NCBI GenBank assembly: GCA_017624715.1
Contig: JAGAMN010000059.1
Span: forward strand, 1 to 64,000
Direction: 5' to 3'
DNA length: 64,000 nucleotides
DNA from: Oscillospiraceae bacterium
GTDB taxonomy: Bacteria; Bacillota; Clostridia; Oscillospirales; Oscillospiraceae
Within the stretch, counting starts at the first letter, position 1. The number at the start of each line of letters is the position of its first letter. Positions 1-6,072 of this stretch are shown here, piece by piece. A model generated the notes under the pieces. It did no database searches, was not told where the DNA came from, and was given only the letters and a program-made list of their open reading frames with translations. The position numbers and the translations under genes were made by a program.

Positions 1-144
1 ACGCTGAAGGCATCTAAGCGTGAAACTCTCCCTAAGATAAGATCTCCACTGAGGCTCGACGTAGACTATGTCGTTGATAGGTCAGAGGTGGAAGCGCAGT
101 AATGTGTGTAGCTGACTGATACTAATAAGCCGAAAGCTTGATCT
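1..144 (+). rRNA. rrl: 23S ribosomal RNA, 3' end (partial)
   Basis: This is the 3' terminal part of a 23S rRNA that begins outside the window. The stretch around 105-135, reading gctgactgatactaataagc, is the conserved end of bacterial 23S rRNA. The exact 3' end near 144 is estimated from the family consensus. It is followed by the 5S rRNA and a tRNA, the usual order of an rRNA operon. Confidence 0.93.
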
Positions 145-341
145 AAAGCAGGCTCAGTGTTGTCCAAACCCAGATTGCAGAAATGAAGCAATGTTCAGTT
201 TTCAGGGTATATCCTTGAGATTTGTCGAAAGCTTTTGATAAAAAGTTGTTGACAAGGAGGCACTGCGGTGCTATAATTCACTTGCTGTTAGAAGCCGTGA
301 GGCTTTTGACATAAACGATGGGTTAAATCCCATCCATAAGA
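145..341 (+). other. 23S-5S intergenic spacer
   Basis: This spacer of about 200 bases lies between the 23S and 5S rRNA genes. No tRNA or ORF is visible in it. It is transcribed as part of the rRNA operon and should contain rRNA processing stems, but no clear one was assigned. Confidence 0.6.
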
Positions 342-457
342 GTTGGTATTGATTGTCGTGTGGGTCCACCTGTTCCCATCCCGAACACAGAAGTTAAGCA
401 CACGTACGCCGACGATAGTTGCCGGGTGACTGGCCGTGAAAATAGGTAATGCCAACA
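342..457 (+). rRNA. rrf: 5S ribosomal RNA
   Basis: The gene has the conserved 5S features: an outer stem pairing gttggtatt near 342 with the complementary aatgccaac ending near 457, and the loop motif cccatcccgaacacagaagt around 376-395. Length (about 116 bases) is normal. It sits directly between the 23S gene and tRNA-Asn, in an rRNA operon. Confidence 0.93.
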
Positions 458-464
458 CAAATAT

Positions 465-540
465 TCCCCCTTAGCTCAGTCGGTAGAGCGACGGACTGTT
501 AATCCGCAGGTCGTTGGTTCAAGTCCAACAGGGGGAGCCA
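465..540 (+). tRNA. tRNA-Asn (anticodon GTT)
   Basis: This 76-base cloverleaf has acceptor stem tccccct/aggggga, an encoded CCA end at 538-540, D-arm motif tagctcagtcggtagagc, anticodon loop ctgttaa (GTT, asparagine) and T-arm gttggttcaagtccaac. It lies 8 bases after the 5S gene. Its 3' end plus the following bases (520-550) is duplicated exactly at 1490-1520, which marks this tRNA as a possible insertion target. Confidence 0.96.
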
Positions 541-580
541 GAAAAAGAAAAGACACGCGAGAGCGTGTCTTTTCTTTTTC
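541..580 (+). terminator. Perfect 18-bp hairpin, rRNA/tRNA operon terminator and lead stem of structured element 1
   Basis: An 18-bp perfect stem (541-558 with 563-580) has a gaga loop and its 3' arm is T-rich. It starts right after the tRNA CCA end, so it should terminate the rRNA-tRNA transcript. It is also the first stem of a larger repeated element: equivalent lead hairpins of different sequence precede the other copies at 1511-1550 and, on the minus strand, 51607-51640. Confidence 0.8.
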
Positions 581-750
581 AACTAAGTGTGCCTTACGGC
601 ACGTGAAGCACACCTTCGGTGTGTGAAGTTTGCTTCGCAAGTGAAATGCGCTGCGGCGCGTGAGTGGCACACTTAACTTCACTTTGTGCGAAAGCACAAA
701 ACTTCACTACGCCAACGGCATAACTTCACATCGGCTTTGCCGATGCTTCG
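581..750. repeat. Structured multi-hairpin element, copy 1
   Basis: This tract is a chain of short hairpins with tetraloop-like loops (ttac, ttcg, ctgc, gaaa, ttt). In the left half the hairpins are separated by gtgaa(gtt); in the right half by the complementary aacttcac. An outer stem aagtgtgcc (585-593) pairs with ggcacactt (666-674), but the same left arm can instead pair locally with ggcac at 598-602, giving two alternative folds. Copies 2 (1551-1722) and 3 (51433-51606, minus) have the same plan with different, compensating sequences. There is no ORF here. Function is unknown: it could act as RNA or as folded single-stranded DNA. Confidence 0.7.
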
Positions 751-759
751 CTCAAACCC

Positions 760-788
760 TTGCACCTCCACCGCTTTTATGCTATAAT
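760..788 (+). promoter_or_regulatory. Sigma-A promoter, extended -10, for the 809 ORF
   Basis: The -35 box TTGCAC (760-765) and -10 box TATAAT (783-788) are 17 bases apart, and TGC precedes the -10. The same layout is seen at 1729-1757 before the second small ORF. A ribosome binding site AAGGCGGTG follows at 795-803. Confidence 0.8.
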
Positions 789-808
789 ACACCTAAGGCG
801 GTGATTCT

Positions 809-1306
809 ATGAATTTTGAAATCACAAATGAATTGATTGATACAATAAAACCATATACGGAAAATGTAACAGTAACAATTTCTACCGACAATAAAGATTG
901 GAAAGGTAGAGATTACAAATCGGATTTTGTAACTATTGATGAGAAAAATAATGTAGGATTTGAGGTTTTTGATAATGAGATAATTGTGTTTTATTTTACT
1001 GATCATTATCATTTTGAAGATTATTCATCTGAATTAGAAGATGGTGAAGATGATTACATAAAAAGAGCAAAGGATTTTATAGTTGAGTTATTGGAAAATA
1101 AAATCAAATATATACAAGGGTATAAGGGCAAAAAACTTGCGACCGAAAAATATTATATTGTCTATTCAGACAATTCAGAAGAACGCATTGGTGGTACTTG
1201 GTGGGGATTAGAAAGATTTCTTAATCCTTTTATCAAAAAGGCTGAAAAAACAACCATTTACAAATTTAATAAACTAAGTGGCTGTTTTGAGAAAAATAGC
1301 GTATAA
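809..1306 (+). CDS. Hypothetical protein, 165 aa, cassette ORF 1
   Basis: I do not recognise this protein. It is 165 residues, acidic, without signal peptide or membrane segment. The middle is rich in Asp/Glu and aromatic residues (around 55-85), followed by an amphipathic helix-like stretch (about 85-110) and a C-terminal patch GGTWWGLERF (about residues 128-137) that looks like a folded core. The start is ATG with AAGGCGGTG six bases upstream and a near-consensus promoter. The gene is clearly more AT-rich than its neighbours, stands alone between two structured elements, and ends before its own terminator at 1361-1390. This context suggests recent transfer as a single-gene cassette. A small immunity or antitoxin-like role is possible, but that is only a guess from size and context. 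Confidence 0.75.
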   Translation: MNFEITNELIDTIKPYTENVTVTISTDNKDWKGRDYKSDFVTIDEKNNVGFEVFDNEIIVFYFTDHYHFEDYSSELEDGEDDYIKRAKDFIVELLENKIKYIQGYKGKKLATEKYYIVYSDNSEERIGGTWWGLERFLNPFIKKAEKTTIYKFNKLSGCFEKNSV

Positions 1307-1360
1307 ATAAAGAAAATCCTCGGTTTTCACTCAGTTCTTTTTTGGACACGAATGACAATA

Positions 1361-1391
1361 AAAACACCACCCAAATGGGTGGTGTTTTTAT
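1361..1391 (+). terminator. Intrinsic terminator with the CACCACCCA stem
   Basis: The hairpin pairs acaccaccca with tgggtggtgt and is followed by ttttt. It ends the transcript of the 809 ORF. The terminator of the second cassette ORF at 2311-2346 uses the same stem sequence, although the two ORFs are unrelated. Confidence 0.85.
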
Positions 1392-1413
1392 TGGCAATTT
1401 TGATCCCAATTCT

Positions 1414-1501
1414 CTGTTGGACTTGAAAGGCGGCTCTTAGCAACAGTCCGGTGGACTGTTGCAACCGCCGTGGCTTTTCCGCAGAAAAGCAAGTCCAACA
1501 G
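1414..1501. repeat. Composite hairpin with GAAAGGCGGCTCTT / CCGCAGAAAAGC core
   Basis: An outer perfect 12-bp stem pairs ctgttggacttg (1414-1425) with caagtccaacag (1490-1501). Inside lie the motifs gaaaggcggctctt (1425-1438) and ccgcagaaaagc (1479-1490), and a separate perfect 9-bp hairpin (1441-1449 with 1453-1461). The same two internal motifs, within a different but equally perfect outer stem, occur at 51335-51378. The right arm of the outer stem is the start of the duplicated tRNA-Asn 3' end. Confidence 0.7.
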
Positions 1502-1520
1502 GGGGAGCCAGAAAAAGAAA
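1490..1520 (+). repeat. 31-base duplicate of the tRNA-Asn 3' end and flank
   Basis: These 31 bases are identical to 520-550, covering the T-arm 3' side, acceptor arm, CCA and first bases of the downstream hairpin. No complete tRNA is present at the second site. Direct repeats of a tRNA 3' end are the usual footprint of site-specific insertion at a tRNA gene, so 520-550 and 1490-1520 may be attachment-site-like ends of a unit of about 970 bases. No integrase is in the window. Confidence 0.75.
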
Positions 1521-1722
1521 GACACGCTGAATAGCGTGTCTTTTCTTTTCAACTAAATCCGTCCCTTCGGACGGGATAAATCCATCTTCGATGGGTGAAA
1601 TCACTTCGTGATGAAATCCTGCTTCGCAGGGATCGTGGACGGATTTAATTTCATCTGAGGTGGTAGCCGAAGCTTTCACCCAAGCTTTGCGTGGATTTCA
1701 TCGTGCGTTAGCACGATTTCAT
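1511..1722. repeat. Structured multi-hairpin element, copy 2
   Basis: This copy has the same plan as copy 1. A lead hairpin with stem agacacgc/gcgtgtct spans 1511-1550, then aactaa, then an outer stem aaatccgtcc pairing with ggacggattt (ending near 1649). Internal TTCG-loop hairpins are separated by tgaaat on the left and by atttcat on the right. The spacer sequence differs from copy 1 (tgaagt/acttca), but it is again uniform within the copy and complementary between the halves. The last clear hairpin is cgtgcgttagcacg near 1702-1715. There is no ORF. The gap between the terminator at 1391 and the ORF at 1778 is filled by this and the preceding hairpin. Confidence 0.7.
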
Positions 1723-1728
1723 TTGACC

Positions 1729-1757
1729 TTGCGGTTTTTCCACTTTTATGCTATAAT
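1729..1757 (+). promoter_or_regulatory. Sigma-A promoter for the 1778 ORF
   Basis: TTGCGG (1729-1734) and TATAAT (1752-1757) are 17 bases apart with TGC before the -10. The 11 bases ttttatgctataat around the -10 and the AAGGCGGTG binding site are the same as in the first module. Confidence 0.78.
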
Positions 1758-1777
1758 AACCCCAAGGCGGTGGTGAT

Positions 1778-2284
1778 GTGCTTATAGTTAATAAAAACTT
1801 AAATGCTGAAGATATTCGCGGCAAAAAGTATCGCTCTCCTGATTTTAGTCTTTCGGCAATTTTTTCAATACCCTTTATTTTGTTGGCTATATTTGTATCC
1901 GCAAATATTCCACCAAGAGAAGGACAAGGAGTAATTATTGGACTAGTCTTAGTTGTACTATTAGCATTACCGGCTGCTTTGTTGTTAAGTTCTTTGAAAA
2001 CATCATATATAATATGCAAAGATAGAATCTACTTTTTTAATTCGCAAGTTATACGCTTGAAAAATGAAAAACGCAAGAAAGAAAGTCGTATAAGAACTAA
2101 CGGTAGTGTCGGCTACTCCGATATTAAAAATTTTCGATATTTAGGTATTGAATTTAGTAGTATGGGCGGTCCACTTAGAAAATATATTTCGCCTCCAAGA
2201 GTTGTAATAATTGGTGATGATTTCGAAGTGGAAGTTTGTGCATATAAGAGTTTAATAAATAGAATCAAAGCCTTGCAAAGATAG
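1778..2284 (+). CDS. Hypothetical two-TM protein with PH-like C-terminal part, cassette ORF 2
   Basis: This is a 168-residue predicted membrane protein. It has a short N-terminal segment, two hydrophobic helices (about residues 27-43 and 51-72), and a soluble C-terminal part of about 95 residues with alternating hydrophobic strands (for example SYIICKDRIYFF and RVVIIGDDFEVEV). This resembles the bacterial PH-like domain seen in many small membrane proteins; the resemblance is a reading, not a search result. The start is GTG at 1778, because AAGGCGGTGG lies just upstream and the overlapping ATG at 1776 meets a stop after three codons. Like the ORF at 809 it is AT-rich and sits alone between a structured element and a CACCACCCA terminator, as a cassette would. 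Confidence 0.72.
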   Translation: MLIVNKNLNAEDIRGKKYRSPDFSLSAIFSIPFILLAIFVSANIPPREGQGVIIGLVLVVLLALPAALLLSSLKTSYIICKDRIYFFNSQVIRLKNEKRKKESRIRTNGSVGYSDIKNFRYLGIEFSSMGGPLRKYISPPRVVIIGDDFEVEVCAYKSLINRIKALQR

Positions 2285-2310
2285 TTTGTTATACTAAGGT
2301 CAAAGTACCC

Positions 2311-2346
2311 AAAAAGAACACCACCCAAGTTGGGTGGTGTTCTTTA
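2311..2346. terminator. Bidirectional terminator with the CACCACCCA stem
   Basis: The stem agaacaccaccca/tgggtggtgttct is flanked by aaaaa on the left and a T-rich right side. It ends the 1778 ORF on the plus strand and overlaps the stop codon of the minus-strand gene at 2344, so it can serve both. The stem core matches the terminator at 1361-1391. Confidence 0.82.
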
Positions 2347-2604
2347 TAGATCCTGAAGGTCTGCAAAGGGAATATCGTTTTCCAAATTGTCCCGAGCCAG
2401 ATCGTTATCGATTTGGCGGTAGGCTTTGGATATTGGCGGATCCGTGTGCCATACTTTTTGCTCTGCGCCCATGGTTTCCGCGATGATTGGATTTGCTTTT
2501 TCCTTTCCGGTTTTGGCTTTTCCCTGAATCTGCGGAACAGGGGACTGCTGATTCTTAGGATGGAGTTGCGTCCAATCCGGCCGTGCCATGCCCTTTTTTG
2601 CCAT
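2344..2604 (-). CDS. Small conserved-type hypothetical protein, 86 aa
   Basis: This 86-residue, charged, probably partly disordered protein starts MAKKGMARPDWTQ and ends in an acidic, more ordered tail (DNDLARDNLENDIPFADLQDL region). No domain is recognised with certainty; it has the look of short proteins that are conserved among Oscillospiraceae but unassigned. The start at 2604 is supported by GAGGTGA seven bases upstream. It ends inside the terminator at 2311-2346. Base composition is like the surrounding chromosome, not like the AT-rich cassette ORFs. No membrane segment or signal peptide is seen. Confidence 0.7.
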   Translation of the reverse strand: MAKKGMARPDWTQLHPKNQQSPVPQIQGKAKTGKEKANPIIAETMGAEQKVWHTDPPISKAYRQIDNDLARDNLENDIPFADLQDL

Positions 2605-2663
2605 AAAATCACCTCATGGCAAGTGTTCCACGGCATTTATGAAATATGCAGCATCATAATGGG

Positions 2664-2691
2664 GAAAGGCGTGCCGCAGCACGCCTTTCGT
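2664..2691 (-). terminator. Terminator of the VanY-type gene
   Basis: The stem aaaggcgtgc/gcacgccttt lies immediately after the stop codon of the minus-strand gene ending at 2692. Only a short T tract follows on the minus strand. Confidence 0.65.
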
Positions 2692-3621
2692 TTATTTTGT
2701 CAGTGCAATAATGTACTCTTCCAGGGTGATGCCCAATTCGTGAATCTCTTTAGCTACCTCTTTGCCCACATACCGGTAGTGCCAGGGTTCGTAAATGATA
2801 CCTGTGGAGTTGGTGGTGCCTTCCGGATACCGGAGGATGAATCCGTATTTCCAACTGTTTTCCATAAGCCACTGCTGGGCCGGCAGATCGGCCTGGCCTT
2901 CGTTTAGATTCCAGGAGCGAGTATCGATAATGTCCACAGCCAGACCAAGCTGGTGCTCGCTGGTGCCGGGAACGGCGACCACCGTACCGGCAAGCTCCAC
3001 GGCGTCTTCCTGTCCGTAGCCCTGGTTTAGGTAGAAGTTGACCTTCTTTTGGAACAGACCCTCTTGATATTCATGAGTGCGGTAAGAGGAAACCACGCAG
3101 ACCTTGGGGCATTCCTTGTTGCAATCGGCAATCATCTGCAGCAAGGCATCGTAGCAGCTGCGATCCACTTTTTGTCCGCTGGTGCTGATGGAAGTGCTTA
3201 GCGCCACCAGATCCGGTTCATAGCCTGCCGGTACTTTGTACCAGGGGTTGACCAGCAGAATGGGTGCGCCGGCGGAGGAGAAGAAATGCTCCACACCGTC
3301 GATGGTGACCATGCCCCGGGCCATGCGGCCATCCTCCCGGAAATAGTACAGCGTATCCCCAATGGCCTGCCAACCGGTTAACATAATGCCGCTCTCGTCA
3401 TAGTAATAGCGATCTTCGCCATCTTCATACCAGCCGATACGCAGCTCCGTTGTGGGAGGAACGGAAGGCTCGGTGGAGGGCTCTGTAGGCACAGAGGTTG
3501 CTTCAGAGGAGGGGGTGGTATCCGGAGGGATTGTGTCAGAAGGTGCGCCGGGGAGCAAGTGACAGCCGCCCAGTATCAGCGCTGCTGCAATACCCAGACT
3601 TATCCATTTTTCTTTCTTCAC
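2692..3621 (-). CDS. VanY-type D-alanyl-D-alanine carboxypeptidase lipoprotein with wall-binding-like repeats
   Basis: This protein trims the D-Ala-D-Ala end of peptidoglycan stem peptides outside the membrane. It is 309 residues. It has a lipoprotein signal with lipobox ILGGC (Cys20), a Thr/Pro/Ser linker (about 27-60), and two Trp/Tyr-rich repeats of the cell-wall or choline-binding type (about 62-105). An M15B peptidase domain follows from about 125: substrate motif SSYRTHEYQ (178-186), zinc motif HQLGLAVD (His223, Asp230), and EPWH (catalytic Glu278, zinc His281). All catalytic residues are present. Start is GTG at 3621 with GGGAG upstream. It is transcribed alone, divergent from the cysteine desulfidase gene. 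The repeat module on a lipid-anchored carboxypeptidase is less usual than the plain form. Confidence 0.9.
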   Translation of the reverse strand: MKKEKWISLGIAAALILGGCHLLPGAPSDTIPPDTTPSSEATSVPTEPSTEPSVPPTTELRIGWYEDGEDRYYYDESGIMLTGWQAIGDTLYYFREDGRMARGMVTIDGVEHFFSSAGAPILLVNPWYKVPAGYEPDLVALSTSISTSGQKVDRSCYDALLQMIADCNKECPKVCVVSSYRTHEYQEGLFQKKVNFYLNQGYGQEDAVELAGTVVAVPGTSEHQLGLAVDIIDTRSWNLNEGQADLPAQQWLMENSWKYGFILRYPEGTTNSTGIIYEPWHYRYVGKEVAKEIHELGITLEEYIIALTK

Positions 3622-3651
3622 AAGACCACTCCCTTTGTCGAACTTTCGTAT

Positions 3652-3680
3652 ATTTTAGCATACCGTGGCGCAGATTGCAA
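3652..3680 (-). promoter_or_regulatory. Promoter of the VanY-type gene
   Basis: On the minus strand TTGCAA (3675-3680) and TAAAAT (3652-3657) are 17 bases apart, and TATGC precedes the -10. It lies back to back with the plus-strand promoter at 3697-3725. Confidence 0.72.
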
Positions 3681-3696
3681 CAAAAGCGGTTTTTTG

Positions 3697-3725
3697 TTTA
3701 CATTTTGTTTTCCAGGTGCTATAAT
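3697..3725 (+). promoter_or_regulatory. Promoter of the cysteine desulfidase gene
   Basis: TTTACA (3697-3702) and TATAAT (3720-3725) are 17 bases apart with an extended -10 TGC. The gene's ribosome binding site AAGGAG follows at 3741-3746. Confidence 0.75.
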
Positions 3726-3755
3726 GATGGCAGCTTAAGCAAGGAGTGTGCCGCG

Positions 3756-5033
3756 GTGAAAAAGACGGACAAGATCTATCAGCAATATCTGGATATTCTC
3801 CGGGAGGAGTTGCGGCCTGCCATGGGTTGTACTGAGCCTATCGCTCTGGCTTATGCCGGTGCGAAAGCCCGGCAGCTGCTTGGCGCGCTGCCGGACACCA
3901 TGGAGGTTTATGTTAGCGGCAATATCATCAAAAATGTAAAGAGCGTCATCGTGCCTAACACCGGTGGCTTGAGCGGTATTGGCAGCGCGGTCTGTGCCGG
4001 CATTGTGGCTGGTGACGCGGACAAGCAGCTGCAGGTCATCAGTCAGGTGACGGACGAGCAGAGAGTGGCGCTGAAGGCATTCATGGCCACTGCACAGGTG
4101 ACCATCGCTCCTTCGGATTCAGAGCTGATCTTCGATATTGATCTGATCCTGCGCCGGGGTGAGGACCGAGTGCGGCTGCGGATCGTCAATCACCACACCA
4201 ACCTGGTCTATATGGAGAAGAATGGGGAGATTTTGCTGGATCTGCCTGTGGAAGAATCCTCTGAGGATCACTTGACGGATAAATCCTGCCTGAGTATTGA
4301 AAAAATCGTGGAATTTGCAGATTGTCTGGATGTAGAGGATGTCCGGGAATTGGTGGGCAACCAAATCGCTTGTAATATGGCCATCGCCCGGGAGGGCATC
4401 CGGGGCAACTGGGGTGCCAATATTGGCAGCGTGATCCTGGCACGGCAGGGAGAACTCCTTGCCAAGCAGGCCGCGGCCTACGCTGCTGCCGGCAGCGATG
4501 CCAGAATGAGCGGCTGTGAAATGCCGGTGATCATCATTTCCGGCAGCGGCAACCAGGGCATTACTGCCAGCGTTCCCGTGGCAGTTTATGCGGAAGCCAT
4601 GGGCGCTTCGGAAGAAGAAATGCTCCGGGCAGTAACCCTAAGCGACCTGGTGACCATCCATCAAAAGACCGGCATTGGTCGCCTGTCCGCCTACTGCGGC
4701 GCCATCAGCGCCGGTTGCGGCGCGGGTGCAGGTATTGCTTACTTAAGGGGCGGCAAGCTGGATGCAGTGGCACATACGGTGGTCAATGCCATTGCTATTT
4801 TGTCCGGTACCATCTGCGATGGCGCAAAGCCCTCCTGTGCAGCGAAGATTGCCGCCGCGGTGGATGCAGGCATCCTGGGCTGCGATATGTATGCCGAGCA
4901 CCAGCAATTCTGGGGCGGCGACGGCATCGTTACCAAGGGCGTGGATAATACCGTGAGCAATGTAGGCAGATTGGCCCGGGAAGGCATGCGAGAAACGGAT
5001 AAAACCATTCTCAAAATTATGCTGGATGAATAA
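3756..5033 (+). CDS. cyuA: L-cysteine desulfidase family protein (UPF0597/CyuA-like)
   Basis: The family breaks L-cysteine down to pyruvate, sulfide and ammonia with a [4Fe-4S] cluster. The product is 425 residues, normal for the family. The N-terminal signature MGCTEPIALAYAGAKAR contains the first conserved Cys (Cys25); further conserved Cys residues lie in the motifs AYCGAISAGCGAGAG and TICDGAKPSC near the C-terminus. The glycine-rich stretch IISGSGNQGI is also typical. I place the start at GTG 3756, nine bases after AAGGAG; the reading frame is open further upstream, but that part is not family-like and overlaps the promoter. The gene is monocistronic, with a terminator at 5040-5072. A role in cysteine detoxification or use as a nitrogen or sulfur source fits. 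Whether the substrate is strictly cysteine is not shown by sequence. Confidence 0.88.
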   Translation: MKKTDKIYQQYLDILREELRPAMGCTEPIALAYAGAKARQLLGALPDTMEVYVSGNIIKNVKSVIVPNTGGLSGIGSAVCAGIVAGDADKQLQVISQVTDEQRVALKAFMATAQVTIAPSDSELIFDIDLILRRGEDRVRLRIVNHHTNLVYMEKNGEILLDLPVEESSEDHLTDKSCLSIEKIVEFADCLDVEDVRELVGNQIACNMAIAREGIRGNWGANIGSVILARQGELLAKQAAAYAAAGSDARMSGCEMPVIIISGSGNQGITASVPVAVYAEAMGASEEEMLRAVTLSDLVTIHQKTGIGRLSAYCGAISAGCGAGAGIAYLRGGKLDAVAHTVVNAIAILSGTICDGAKPSCAAKIAAAVDAGILGCDMYAEHQQFWGGDGIVTKGVDNTVSNVGRLAREGMRETDKTILKIMLDE

Positions 5034-5039
5034 TATGGA

Positions 5040-5075
5040 AAGTGTGTCGCTTTTTCCGCGACACACTTTTTCTTT
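5040..5075 (+). terminator. Terminator after the cysteine desulfidase gene
   Basis: A 12-bp stem aaagtgtgtcgc/gcgacacacttt with a short loop is followed by tttcttt. Confidence 0.85.
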
Positions 5076-5142
5076 ATTTAGGTATAAAATTTACCTGAAT
5101 GTGGCATACTGACAGCGAACTAAAAGCATATGGAGGAAAAAT

Positions 5143-5781
5143 ATGAAAGTATTTGCTTTGTTCCTGTCCTGCGTAATGCTGTTAGGTATGCTCGCCGGCT
5201 GCCGCAGCAATGTTCCCCAGGAGACCGATGGCCATATTGTGCCCACCGATGATTCCACCGGTGCCACACTGATGACTGAGCTGACCGTTCCCACCATGCC
5301 CATGGGCATGGCGGAGAGCGACAGCGCAAAGGTGTTGCAGAAAATCTGGGATCAGTATCCCCAAAATGAACGCTTCTCTGTTTACGGCGGTGCAGTGGAG
5401 CAATCTGTGGCCGATGGCCCTGGCGATCTGGATATGCGGATGACCGAGGAACTGACTTCCCGGTACATGCTGCCGGAGGATCAGCTACAGGGGTTTGAGG
5501 AGGGCGCATCCTTGGTGCATCTGATGAACAACAATATTTTCACTGCCGTGGTATTTAAAGTGAAAGAAGATGCTGAGAACCTGGCAAAAAGCTGGCGCAC
5601 CAGCATCCAGGGCACGCGCTGGATCTGCGGTCAGCCGGATCGGTTGATTATGGCTCAACCGGTGGAGGGACAGCTGCTGATGGCATTTGGCAGCCAGGAT
5701 GCCATGACCTCCTTCCGGAGCTACCTGATTGCGGCATTCCCTGCGGCGCACATTCTGTACGAAGAAGCCATCGTAGCATAA
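5143..5781 (+). CDS. Lipoprotein of unknown function, 212 aa
   Basis: This is a secreted, lipid-anchored protein: signal peptide with lipobox MLAGC (Cys20), a Thr-rich linker (about 30-55), then a compact domain of about 150 residues with mixed helices and strands. It lacks enzyme motifs I can name. The general shape (lipoprotein linker, then helical region and a final strand-rich part) recalls DUF4358-type lipoproteins that are often found beside MBOAT/DHHW genes; this is an inference from shape and context. The start ATG at 5143 has GGAGG nine bases upstream. It precedes the MBOAT and DHHW genes on the same strand, but about 290 bases of hairpin-rich sequence separate them, so cotranscription is uncertain. 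Confidence 0.78.
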   Translation: MKVFALFLSCVMLLGMLAGCRSNVPQETDGHIVPTDDSTGATLMTELTVPTMPMGMAESDSAKVLQKIWDQYPQNERFSVYGGAVEQSVADGPGDLDMRMTEELTSRYMLPEDQLQGFEEGASLVHLMNNNIFTAVVFKVKEDAENLAKSWRTSIQGTRWICGQPDRLIMAQPVEGQLLMAFGSQDAMTSFRSYLIAAFPAAHILYEEAIVA

Positions 5782-5867
5782 ACTTACAGGGCGGCAGGTA
5801 AGACTGCCGCCCCGCAGAGCGTCACGAAAGCCACCAACCGTCAAAATGCGTAATTATGACGGATATA

Positions 5868-6020
5868 GCATCAAAAGCCTTCTCCTGGAGGAGAAGGTGG
5901 CAAAAGTCTTTGATTTTTGACGGATGTGGTGAGAAAATGCCTTGCTGCGCAAGGCATTTTGACTTACTGCGCAAACGGTCGGACTACCGTGCCTTTGTAC
6001 GCCGACGCCGACCGTTTGCT
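5868..6020. repeat. Degenerate inverted-repeat element and hairpins before the MBOAT gene
   Basis: The sequence gccttctcc..ggagaaggtggc near 5876-5901 and ctttgatttttgac after it match one end of the palindromic elements at 19896-20058 and 24298-24459, so this looks like a decayed half copy. It is followed by a perfect hairpin aaaatgccttg/caaggcatttt (5934-5960) and a 12-bp stem gcaaacggtcgg/ccgaccgtttgc (5971-5982 with 6008-6019). Apart from this, the 290-base gap 5782-6072 holds no gene. Confidence 0.6.
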
Positions 6021-6072
6021 TGTCTTGTCGGCTTTATTGACCTCTGCCCTTATATCCATAGGAGGCATGTCT

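Noticed and set aside
476..697. Minus-strand reading frame of 73 codons over the tRNA-Asn and hairpin element
   Set aside because: It runs through a tRNA gene and structured repeats and has no binding site. The similar frame at 1437-1679 is an artefact of the same repeat.
1414..1501. Integron attC-like site: GTTGGAC and GTCCAAC fit GTTRRRY and RYYYAAC
   Set aside because: The boxes are in the opposite order to attC (GTT on the outside left, AAC on the right), the right one is the tRNA-Asn T-arm sequence, and no integron integrase is in the window. I kept only the description as a hairpin and duplication.
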